DNA of 64,000 nt from Candidatus Thiocaldithrix dubininis (GTDB taxonomy: Bacteria > Pseudomonadota > Gammaproteobacteria > Thiotrichales > Thiotrichaceae). The stretch covers positions 1,550,001 to 1,614,000 of the forward strand of contig CP124755.1 in NCBI GenBank assembly GCA_029972135.1, in the 5' to 3' direction. Positions 16,195 through 23,666 of the stretch are shown one piece after another. Position numbers and translations under genes: made by a program. The number at the start of each line of letters is the position of its first letter. The stretch's first letter is position 1. Below the pieces are notes generated by a model, which was not told the origin of the DNA, searched no databases, and saw nothing but the letters and a program-made list of their open reading frames with translations.

Positions 16195-17580
16195 ATGCAG
16201 CGTTTTCGTTTGTTATTCAAATTATTATTAATCGTTGGCATTATTATTTTGCTGTTATTGCCGCAAGCCATGTTGATGGGTGTTATTGGTGAACGGGTGG
16301 GGTGGCGGACGACAGCTTATGAAAGCATTGGTCAAAGTTGGCCGGGTGGGCAAACCTTAGCCGGGCCGGTTGTGGTAGTGCCATATAGTTATGAGCAAGT
16401 GGTAACTGAAACCGTGAAAGATGCACAGGATAAAGAGAAAAAATTCACAAAGCTGGTTAAAACCCAAGAATATTTTTACCTGATTCCCAAGCAGTTAGCG
16501 GTCGATAGCCAACTGACCAGCAGTATTCGTTATCGGGGGATTTACCAAGTACCGATCTATAGCAATCAAATTAAGGTAAAGGGACAGTTTGAAACCCAAG
16601 CGTTAGTCGATTTTTTCGCAAGTTTTAAAAATAAAAAAGTGCAATTTGAACAAGCGTTTTTAACAGTATTGGTTAATGACCAGCGCGGCATTGCGTCAAC
16701 ACCAACTTTAAACTGGCAAAACACTAAATTAGCGTTTAAACCCAGCGCGAATTTGAATAATGCAGCCGGTATGCACGTAAACTTGCCAGACATGAATAAA
16801 GTAGCAAATGCATCTTTACCGTTTGATTTTGATTTGGAATTGCGCGGGATGGCGAGTATGGCATTTGCCTTATTATCTGAAAATAGCAATTTAACAATGC
16901 AATCCAATTGGTCACACCCTAAATTTACGGGTGAGCTATTACCCGAAACACGGGAAATTAATGATAAAGGCTTCAAAGCGGTTTGGCATACCTCTGCCTT
17001 TTCTTATAATGTGCAAAATTCGATAAATGCTGCGCAAAACGGACAACATGAAGAGCTATTAAATCATGCGGTTGGCGTTGAATTATTGCAACCTGTTGAT
17101 GTGTATCAACAATCTGAACGTAGTGTTAAATATGCTTTCTTGTTTATTGTGCTAACTTTTACGGTATTAATTTTATTTGAATTAATTAAAAAGCTACGTA
17201 TTCACCCCGTACAATACACTTTTGTCGGCTTAGCCTTAATCGTGTTTTATTTGCTACTGATTTCACTATCTGAACATTTAGATTTTAAAACAGCTTATTT
17301 GATTGCAACTTTAGCCAGCACTGGATTATTAACCTTATATTTTAGCGCCATTCTAAAAAATCGACGTTTAGGCTTATTATTAGGGGGTGGTTTAAGCGTA
17401 TTATATGGCTTGTTATATATGATTTTACAAACTGAAGATAACGCTTTATTGATGGGTAGCTTGTTAATCTTTGCAATTTTAGCGGGCTTAATGTTAGCCA
17501 CACGGCATTTAGATTGGTATGACCTGACGAATAATCATCTTTCACTCAAGTCCGAAACGCCGCCTAACAACACACCGTAA
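16195..17580 (+). CDS. creD: Inner membrane protein CreD
   Basis: 461 residues from ATG 16195, which has AAGGA 7-8 nt upstream; the longer frame from 16039 overlaps the MAPEG gene and is rejected. The N-terminal membrane anchor is followed by the CreD signature region (IGERVGWRTTAYESIGQSW). A large periplasmic domain (about 45-320) and six C-terminal membrane helices follow. In E. coli, CreD is an envelope-stress protein under the CreBC two-component system; no creBC is seen here. Function beyond envelope integrity is not settled. Confidence 0.92.
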   Translation: MQRFRLLFKLLLIVGIIILLLLPQAMLMGVIGERVGWRTTAYESIGQSWPGGQTLAGPVVVVPYSYEQVVTETVKDAQDKEKKFTKLVKTQEYFYLIPKQLAVDSQLTSSIRYRGIYQVPIYSNQIKVKGQFETQALVDFFASFKNKKVQFEQAFLTVLVNDQRGIASTPTLNWQNTKLAFKPSANLNNAAGMHVNLPDMNKVANASLPFDFDLELRGMASMAFALLSENSNLTMQSNWSHPKFTGELLPETREINDKGFKAVWHTSAFSYNVQNSINAAQNGQHEELLNHAVGVELLQPVDVYQQSERSVKYAFLFIVLTFTVLILFELIKKLRIHPVQYTFVGLALIVFYLLLISLSEHLDFKTAYLIATLASTGLLTLYFSAILKNRRLGLLLGGGLSVLYGLLYMILQTEDNALLMGSLLIFAILAGLMLATRHLDWYDLTNNHLSLKSETPPNNTP

Positions 17581-17592
17581 CTTTTTTCCAGC

Positions 17593-17616
17593 CTACTGAC
17601 ACAAGGCTGTCAGTAG
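17593..17616. promoter_or_regulatory. Palindrome upstream of VOC/YafY operon
   Basis: Exact 9-bp arms CTACTGACA (17593-17601) and TGTCAGTAG (17608-17616) around 6 bp, 45 bp before the VOC start. There is no T-run, so an operator for the YafY-type regulator encoded in this operon is likelier than a creD terminator. Confidence 0.55.
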
Positions 17617-17661
17617 CGCTGCCTCAAACTGTCTGCTCATTAATAAGAAGTCGGGAGACTG

Positions 17662-18051
17662 ATGATGAATCACAATGTAGTGGGTTGGTTTGAAATTTAT
17701 GTGCAAGATATGCCGCGAGCCAAGGCGTTTTATGAAGCAGTATTTCAAGTCAAATTAGAGAATGCGCCGCCGAATTCCGCTTTTCCAGACATGGAAATGG
17801 CGTTTTTTGCGATGGATACCGAACATTATGGTGCAAGTGGTGCGTTGGTGAGAATGCCTAAGCATGATGCCAGTGGCGGAGATCGCACGGTGGTGTATTT
17901 TCATTGTCAAGATTGTGCGGTAGAAGCTGCCCGCAGTACGCAATTGGGTGGTAGTTTATATAAGGCAAAATTGTCAATCGGCGAACACGGTTATATTGCT
18001 TTAATCAAAGATACTGAAGGCAATATGATCGGTTTGCATTCTATGCAATAA
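17662..18051 (+). CDS. VOC family protein (glyoxalase/dioxygenase fold)
   Basis: 129 residues forming one vicinal-oxygen-chelate module. It begins GWFEIYVQDMPRAKAFYEAV, ends EHGYIALIKDTEGNMIGLHS (C-terminal Glu/His metal region), and has two beta-alpha-beta-beta-beta halves. GGGAG lies 8 nt before the ATG; ATG 17665 is an alternative. The role is unknown; members detoxify aldehydes or bind antibiotics. It is followed 18 bp later by a YafY-type regulator, a recurrent gene pair in proteobacteria, and preceded by a palindrome that may be that regulator's site. Confidence 0.88.
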   Translation: MMNHNVVGWFEIYVQDMPRAKAFYEAVFQVKLENAPPNSAFPDMEMAFFAMDTEHYGASGALVRMPKHDASGGDRTVVYFHCQDCAVEAARSTQLGGSLYKAKLSIGEHGYIALIKDTEGNMIGLHSMQ

Positions 18052-18069
18052 CTTCAATTAGGAAAGCCC

Positions 18070-18756
18070 ATGCGTCGCGCTGATCGCTTATTTCAAATCG
18101 TACAAATTCTAAGAAATAAGCGATTGGTGACGGCGCGGGAGTTAGCGCAACGTTTGGAAGTGTCCGAACGCACTGTCTACCGCGATATTCAGGATTTAAG
18201 CCTATCCGGTGTACCGATTGAAGGCGAACCGGGCGTGGGTTATCACCTGCGTTATTCGCTGGATATTCCGCCTCTGATGTTTACCGAAGCAGAGATTGAA
18301 GCCCTCGTTCTGGGTGCACGCATGTTAAAAGTTTGGGGTGGGGCAGAACTACGGTCGGGGGCGAAATCCGTCTTAGATAAAGTACAGGCGGTGATTCCCG
18401 CTGAATTACAACAGCATTTGCTGCAAACTAAATTGTTTGTGCCAACTTATCTCAAAACCGGCGCAATAGACCAGATCTTAGACCAATGCCGCAAAGCCAT
18501 AGCCCAACAACAGGTGCTAGAATTGCATTATCAACGGGCGGATGGACAAAGCAGTCAGCGCTGTGTTTACCCGCTGGGGTTATTCTTTTGGGGCGCGAAT
18601 TGGACACTAGCCGCTTGGTGCGAGTTGCGTAACGAATTTCGTAACTTTCGTTTAGACCGCGTGCACACCTTTATCTTGTTAGAACGCCAATTTGTAAGCC
18701 AACCCGGTCAGCAATTAGCCGATTTTTTTGCGAGTTTAGCCGCTCAAGAATATTGA
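18070..18756 (+). CDS. YafY/HTH-WYL family transcriptional regulator
   Basis: 228 residues. The N-terminal DeoR-like helix-turn-helix spans about 1-60 (RADRLFQIVQILRNKRLVTA, then LAQRLEVSERTVYRDIQDLS). A middle region has FTEAEIEALVLGARMLKVWGG. A WYL-type domain (about 140-228) contains HYQRADGQSSQRCVYPLGLF and NWTLAAWCELRNEFRNFRLD. WYL domains sense ligands or nucleic acid. It is the second gene of a two-gene operon with the VOC protein and probably regulates that operon through the palindrome at 17593. Confidence 0.92.
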   Translation: MRRADRLFQIVQILRNKRLVTARELAQRLEVSERTVYRDIQDLSLSGVPIEGEPGVGYHLRYSLDIPPLMFTEAEIEALVLGARMLKVWGGAELRSGAKSVLDKVQAVIPAELQQHLLQTKLFVPTYLKTGAIDQILDQCRKAIAQQQVLELHYQRADGQSSQRCVYPLGLFFWGANWTLAAWCELRNEFRNFRLDRVHTFILLERQFVSQPGQQLADFFASLAAQEY

Positions 18757-18830
18757 GCTAGCATAATAGGGTAATGACAGGGGACTTAAATCCTTTATGA
18801 TAAGACTGTGTTGAACGTCTTGTTATCGTC

Positions 18831-19640
18831 ATGTATCCAATCGCTTATAGTTGCTTGATTTTTATTCTCTTTTCCAAAGCTTATGCTGAGGATTTAGCCG
18901 CTCCCCCACCTTTATGGCGCTTGCCCTCGTCCACCTTAGTCGATTTAGTATTTCTACCTGCGGGTGAATTTAGTATGGGCTGTGTGCCTAATCGAGATGC
19001 GCAAACCGTGCCTTGTCCCGGAGTTACCTTGCCTGCTCGTGTCGTTAAGGTAAAGACGTTTGCAATAGGTCGCTATGAAGTCAGTATTCAAGAGTGGCAG
19101 CAATGTGTTACCGAAGCCGCTTGCCCGACTATAATAACGACGGAGCAAAATCAGCGTTTACCGATTACGGGAGTCAGTTTTGAGGATATACAGCGTTATA
19201 TTGCGTGGTTAAATGCTAAAACCGGACAAGTATATCGTTTGCCCTCTGAAGCGGAATGGGAATATGCCGCCCGTGCTAAGGTGGAAGCTGCTTACCCTTT
19301 GGGGAATGCGTTAAGCTGTGAACAAGCCCATTATGACCGCGATGCTTGTCAACATACGACCTTAGCCGCCGTGGATGCTTATCCCGCGAATGCGTGGGGT
19401 GTCGCAGGCACAGTAGGCAATGCGTGGGAATGGGTAGCGGATTGCTGGCATGCGAATTATGAATACGCGCCCAAACAAGCCAGTGCTTGGACTGCTGGTT
19501 GTGATGCGGACGATCAGGGGGTTGTACGCGGTGGTGCTTATGTCTTAAAAGCGGCGGATGTACGGACGCTCAGCCGCAAACCCGTTAAAAAATCGGCTAG
19601 GCAGGGATTGCTAGGCTTTCGGTTAGCCAAAACTTTATAA
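18831..19640 (+). CDS. Exported SUMF1/formylglycine-generating-enzyme-like protein
   Basis: 269 residues with a signal peptide (cleavage near KAYAED). A short linker DLAAPPPLWRLPS follows, then a full SUMF1 (FGE-sulfatase) fold: LPAGEFSMGC, IGRYEVSIQEWQQC, LPITGVSFEDIQRYIAWLN, YRLPSEAEWEYAARA, GTVGNAWEWVADCW, VVRGGAY and LGFRLA. In characterised FGEs two C-terminal Cys bind Cu and oxidise a target Cys; I do not see that pair, so it is probably a non-FGE SUMF1 protein with a binding or structural role. First gene of a plus-strand cluster (11 bp to the next gene). Confidence 0.88.
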   Translation: MYPIAYSCLIFILFSKAYAEDLAAPPPLWRLPSSTLVDLVFLPAGEFSMGCVPNRDAQTVPCPGVTLPARVVKVKTFAIGRYEVSIQEWQQCVTEAACPTIITTEQNQRLPITGVSFEDIQRYIAWLNAKTGQVYRLPSEAEWEYAARAKVEAAYPLGNALSCEQAHYDRDACQHTTLAAVDAYPANAWGVAGTVGNAWEWVADCWHANYEYAPKQASAWTAGCDADDQGVVRGGAYVLKAADVRTLSRKPVKKSARQGLLGFRLAKTL

Positions 19641-19651
19641 AGGGGAATAAT

Positions 19652-20746
19652 GTGAAATATTTACTGCAATTCACGCTAGCGTTAGGGTTGATTCTCACTG
19701 CATTAGAAACGGCGGCACGCTCTCCCGATGCTATTAAACAAAGCGGTGAGTTAATCGTGGCCAGTCGCACTAATTTACCGCCGATGTCTTTTCTGCAAGA
19801 CAATGCACTGACAGGTATTGATATTGCATTAGCCAATCAGTTAGCACAAGCCTTAGGGGTTAAAGTCAAATGGTATCCGTTTAGCAATATTAAAGAACGG
19901 GAAACTTTGTTGATTAACAAAACCGTGGATGTGGTGATTTCCAGTTATTCCATTACTGAAGAACGCTTAAGTGTCGTAAGTTTCTCAGATTCTTATTTAG
20001 ACAGTGGTTCAGCATTATTAATTCGTAAGCAACAAGCCAACCTGATTAAAAGCTATAAGGATTTAGCCAATCAAGCGGTCGCTGTGGTTAAAAACAGTGT
20101 GAGTGAAACGACGCTACGTAGTATTTTCGGTGACAAAATTAAATTAACCTCTGTAGAAAGCCTGAATGAGGCTTATCCTTTATTAGATGCTAAGCAAGTC
20201 GATGCCATTGTCTATGATAAGCCCATGTTAGATTATTACGCTGCCCAACATGCAAATGTGCTCGTCGTTAAGGAAGACCCGATTGACCCGAATCAATACG
20301 CGATAGGTTTGAATCAACAGGATAAAGAACTGTTGCTGTATATCAATGCTTGGTTGAAAACTTTCAAACAATCTGGCGGATTAGACAAAATCTTAACGCG
20401 CTATGCGACCAGTAGTTTAAATTTAGACACGCAAATGACTAGCGGCAACACGGAAACGTATCATATTAAACCGGGCGACACCTTAAGTAGTATTGCTAAA
20501 GCGTTTTATACGGATGCCAGCCAATGGGTTAAGATTTATCGAGCGAATCGAGAAGTGATTCAATATCCCAATATTATTCCCGCTGGGCGCAGTATCAAGA
20601 TTCCAGACCCTGTTAAAAGCCAGCCTAGTAAAACCGCTAAAGGTAGTTGTAAGGAAAAACTGGAGGCATTAAATAGCTATAAAGCAAGCTTAGAAAAAGC
20701 AGTATTTGAGCAAAAGCAAAAAGAAATTCTGGATCATTGTCTTTAA
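19652..20746 (+). CDS. Solute-binding protein (family 3) with C-terminal LysM
   Basis: 364 residues starting at GTG 19652 with AAAGGGG at ideal spacing; an ATG two bases earlier meets an immediate stop. After a signal peptide (cleavage near TAARS) comes a family-3 periplasmic binding module (about 25-255): GELIVASRTNLPPMSF, GIDIALANQLAQALG, VVISSYSITEERL, QYAIGLNQQDKEL. A LysM peptidoglycan-binding domain follows at about 267-314 (YHIKPGDTLSSIAKAFY to NIIPAGRSIKIPD). There is no transporter gene nearby, so it likely senses an amino-acid-like or muropeptide ligand at the wall rather than feeding an ABC importer. Confidence 0.88.
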   Translation: MKYLLQFTLALGLILTALETAARSPDAIKQSGELIVASRTNLPPMSFLQDNALTGIDIALANQLAQALGVKVKWYPFSNIKERETLLINKTVDVVISSYSITEERLSVVSFSDSYLDSGSALLIRKQQANLIKSYKDLANQAVAVVKNSVSETTLRSIFGDKIKLTSVESLNEAYPLLDAKQVDAIVYDKPMLDYYAAQHANVLVVKEDPIDPNQYAIGLNQQDKELLLYINAWLKTFKQSGGLDKILTRYATSSLNLDTQMTSGNTETYHIKPGDTLSSIAKAFYTDASQWVKIYRANREVIQYPNIIPAGRSIKIPDPVKSQPSKTAKGSCKEKLEALNSYKASLEKAVFEQKQKEILDHCL

Positions 20747-20765
20747 TCAGCCTCGGATGAAGCGT

Positions 20766-21980
20766 ATGAGTGTCAACCACCCCTTTTTTTACAAGGGGCT
20801 GTATATCACGCTGATATCAGCCTTATGTTTTTATTTTCCTACTCAGGGATTAGCCGAACCTGTAAGTACTCTACCGGATTTAGCTGAACCGCCTCCCCTT
20901 TGGCACACACCCAGTCCTGAAACAGAATTTGATAAGCAATTGAAAGCGGCGGCGCAAGGAGATGCGGCTGCTCAGTATAATTTAGGTGTGATGTATGACA
21001 ATGGTGAAGGTGTAGCAGAGGATGACATCAAAGCGGTAGCGTGGTATCAAAAAGCGGCGGATCAAGGGGATGCGAAGGCTCAAAATAATTTAGGTGTGAT
21101 GTATGACAATGGTGAAGGTGTAGCAGAGGATGACATCAAAGCGGTAGCGTGGTTTCAAAAAGCGGCGGATCAAGGGTATGCGGGGGCTCAAACTAATTTA
21201 GGTTGGATGTATGTAAAGGGTAAAGGTGTCACGAAAGATGCGGTCAAAGCGGTAGCGTGGTATCAAAAAGCGGCGGCGCAAGGAGATGCGGATGCTCAAC
21301 TTAATTTAGGTTGGATGTATGAAAAGGGTAAAGGTGTCACGAAAGATGCGGTCAAAGCGGTAGAGTGGTATCAAAAAGCAGCGGATCAAGGGAATGCGAA
21401 GGCTCAATCTAATTTAGGTTGGATGTATCAGTACGGTAAAGGTGTCACGAAAGATACGGTCAAAGCGGTAGCGTGGTATCAAAAAGCGGCGGATCAAGGG
21501 GATGCGGGGGCTCAAACTAATTTAGGTTTGATGTATCAGTACGGTGAAGGTGTCACGAAAGATGCGGTCAAAGCGGTAGAGTGGTATCAAAAAGCGGCGG
21601 CGCAAGGTTATGCGAATGCTCAATTTAATTTAGGTTTGATGTATGCCGAGGGTAAAGGTGTCACGAAAGATACGGTCAAAGCGGTAGCGTGGTATCAAAA
21701 AGCGGCGGCGCAAGGAGATGCGGATGCTCAACTTAATTTAGGTTGGATGTATGAAAAGGGTAAAGGTGTCACGAAAGATACGGTCAAAGCGGTAGCGTGG
21801 TATCAAAAAGCGGCGGAGCAAGGTTATGCGAATGCTCAATTTAATTTAGGTTTGATGTATGCCGAGGGTAAAGGTGTCACGAAAGATACGGTCAAAGCGG
21901 TAGAGTGGTATCAAAAAGCGGCGGCGCAAGGAGATAAAGATGCGTTGCAGCGTCTGAAAGTTCTTAAAAAGCGTAAATGA
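20766..21980 (+). CDS. Exported Sel1-repeat protein, nine near-identical repeats
   Basis: About 404 residues. ATG 20766 follows GGATGAAG and starts a clear signal peptide (cleavage near TQGLAEP); ATG 20757 is possible, and an earlier start at 20706 overlaps the previous gene. After the linker DLAEPPPLWHTPS come nine 36-residue Sel1 repeats (AQxNLGxMYxxGxGVxxDxxKAVxWYQKAAxQGxAx), a helical protein-binding solenoid. Repeat copies are nearly identical in DNA, suggesting recent expansion. Likely a periplasmic scaffold, and the same linker occurs in the SUMF1 protein two genes upstream. Confidence 0.9.
   Translation: MSVNHPFFYKGLYITLISALCFYFPTQGLAEPVSTLPDLAEPPPLWHTPSPETEFDKQLKAAAQGDAAAQYNLGVMYDNGEGVAEDDIKAVAWYQKAADQGDAKAQNNLGVMYDNGEGVAEDDIKAVAWFQKAADQGYAGAQTNLGWMYVKGKGVTKDAVKAVAWYQKAAAQGDADAQLNLGWMYEKGKGVTKDAVKAVEWYQKAADQGNAKAQSNLGWMYQYGKGVTKDTVKAVAWYQKAADQGDAGAQTNLGLMYQYGEGVTKDAVKAVEWYQKAAAQGYANAQFNLGLMYAEGKGVTKDTVKAVAWYQKAAAQGDADAQLNLGWMYEKGKGVTKDTVKAVAWYQKAAEQGYANAQFNLGLMYAEGKGVTKDTVKAVEWYQKAAAQGDKDALQRLKVLKKRK
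20970..21941 (+). repeat. 108-bp tandem repeat array (nine units)
   Basis: Nine in-frame 108-bp units encode the Sel1 repeats. Units 7 and 9, and units 4 and 8, are almost identical over most of their length, showing recent duplication or gene conversion. Copy changes would keep the frame. Confidence 0.9.
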
Positions 21981-21993
21981 TGAGGCAGCTTTT

Positions 21994-22752
21994 ATGGCTA
22001 GTAGTAATTATCTGATATACGGTCTGAGTGTAGTATTACTTTATACAGGTTATCAGTACATACCCAAATTTTATCATTCTCTAACCAGCCACGAATGCAA
22101 AACAACAGTACTAGCCATAGGTATAGCTTCATGGTCAGGAAAATGTGTAGAGGGGATAGCAGAAGGACAAGGTGTAGTAAGCAGTGCGAATAAAGAGCTT
22201 TACTCGGGCAGTATGTTACACGGTAAACCTCATGGTTTAGGTAAAATGCAACTGGCTAACAATGATTATTATGAAGGACAGTTTGAAAATGGAATACCTT
22301 CCGGTTTCGGGGTGCTAATGTTTGCAACGCCAACACCGATGGTCGGTACTCATGATAAGGGTTGGTTTGTAGGACAATCTGGGTTTTTTGATAAGGGGGT
22401 AATCAATGGTGCAGGTTCAATACTTTTGAAATACGAGGGTAATGATTATGCCCTGTCTGGTATATTTAAACAGGGGCTATTTCAGGTGGACTCAGTTCCA
22501 AAAGTGCCTGCTTATACTAATTCTGTGCCTTCTATAACAAATCAGCAGTCATTACCCAGTGTGCCAATGTCAAATTATAATAGTGAGGCGGATAAACTAA
22601 CTCAGCTTTATAACCGCCAACAACAAGATGCTTTGCATGAACGGCAATTGGATTTGATTCGAGAATCGGGGCGGTTACAGCGTAAGTCAAATTGTAGTTT
22701 TTATGACAAAAAATGGGCGGGAGATTCGCTTGGTTGTGTAGAACCTTTTTAA
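21994..22752 (+). CDS. MORN-repeat membrane-anchored protein
   Basis: 252 residues with an N-terminal hydrophobic anchor (about 5-20). MORN-type beta-hairpin repeats follow (YSGSMLHGKPHGLGKMQLAN; YYEGQFENGIPSGFGVLMF; GFFDKGVINGAGSILLKYEG), then a Gln/Arg-rich coiled tail and a short Cys-containing end (NCSFYDKKWAGDSLGCVEPF). MORN repeats bind proteins or lipids. GAGG lies 8-9 nt before the ATG; the previous gene ends 13 bp upstream. Its stop overlaps that of the PP2C gene on the opposite strand, so the two operons meet tail to tail. Confidence 0.85.
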   Translation: MASSNYLIYGLSVVLLYTGYQYIPKFYHSLTSHECKTTVLAIGIASWSGKCVEGIAEGQGVVSSANKELYSGSMLHGKPHGLGKMQLANNDYYEGQFENGIPSGFGVLMFATPTPMVGTHDKGWFVGQSGFFDKGVINGAGSILLKYEGNDYALSGIFKQGLFQVDSVPKVPAYTNSVPSITNQQSLPSVPMSNYNSEADKLTQLYNRQQQDALHERQLDLIRESGRLQRKSNCSFYDKKWAGDSLGCVEPF

Positions 22753-23666
22753 CTCAACAAAAAAGTCACAAAGCTAATATTATCTTGGCTATTGGTTTGT
22801 TGCGCATGGGCTACTAACTGCATTGCATAATCATTTAAGTCATTATGTGTATAAGCGGGGATAGCACGCGCAGGTTCGCCACTCCATAGCCCATCGCTCG
22901 CCAATAACAGTAAATCGCCGCGTTTTAAATAAAAACATTGAATATCCGCATGACTTTGCGCGTTGGGGGGCAATTCATTAGATAAATCTAAGCGTAAATG
23001 CGGGCTAAGTTGGCGTAAGCGCTGCCCCGCTTGTTGGATTAAACCGTATGAACCAAAGCCCATTGCTTGCGCTAATTTATAGGGAATTTGCTCATCAATC
23101 GGTGCTAACGCCGCTGCTTGGCTACTGGCTTCGCGCCAGTCAAATTCGGCGGTGTGATGATCCCACGTTATTTTTTGCAGGCTATCGGTGTTAGCCGCTT
23201 GTAAGTAAGCACGGCTATCGCCCACATGCACCAATAGGGTTCTGCCATCGCGTATATCAATATCCGCCATGACCAAGGTCGAACCCGGTTTGCGAGCAGA
23301 TTCAACGCTTTGATAACGGTTTAATAACTGCTGGTGTAGGGTATAAATCGCCTCGCGTAACAGGGCAGGGTCAAATGTGGTTTGCGCCGGTAATGCTAAT
23401 AATAAATCCATTAAGGCTTCAGCGATTTCCCTGCCAAATAAATGCCCGCCCATGCCATCGGCAAGCGCAATGCGATACATAAAATCAGGCCAATCAGTCA
23501 CTTGGGTAAATTCACGTTCACCTGCTTTTAAATAACGCGCTTGTCCATCCGGTTCGATAATTAAATAATTGTCTTGATTTTCTTGACGTTGCCCAACATA
23601 GCTTTTGGCTTTGCATTGGATGTTCAAGGGGGAAAGCTTATACCAAAGACGTTTTAAACTGTTCAT
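22749..23666 (-). CDS. PP2C-family Ser/Thr protein phosphatase
   Basis: 305-residue PPM phosphatase with all metal-binding aspartates: VGQRQENQDNYLI, ALADGMGGHLFGREIAEAL, GSTLVMADI, LLVHVGDSRAYL, LLLASDGLWSG and SQDNISFVTF. It removes phosphates placed by the kinase encoded two genes upstream. The start overlaps the FHA-like gene's stop by 4 bp. It lacks membrane helices, so it is cytosolic. It is the last gene of the PBP/FtsW/kinase/FHA-like/PP2C operon and probably the off-switch of that pathway. Confidence 0.93.
   Translation of the reverse strand: MNSLKRLWYKLSPLNIQCKAKSYVGQRQENQDNYLIIEPDGQARYLKAGEREFTQVTDWPDFMYRIALADGMGGHLFGREIAEALMDLLLALPAQTTFDPALLREAIYTLHQQLLNRYQSVESARKPGSTLVMADIDIRDGRTLLVHVGDSRAYLQAANTDSLQKITWDHHTAEFDWREASSQAAALAPIDEQIPYKLAQAMGFGSYGLIQQAGQRLRQLSPHLRLDLSNELPPNAQSHADIQCFYLKRGDLLLLASDGLWSGEPARAIPAYTHNDLNDYAMQLVAHAQQTNSQDNISFVTFLLS

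Noticed and set aside
20970-21941. Regular 108-bp repeats as a CRISPR array or satellite
   Set aside because: The repeats are in frame, abut without spacers and encode Sel1 units.
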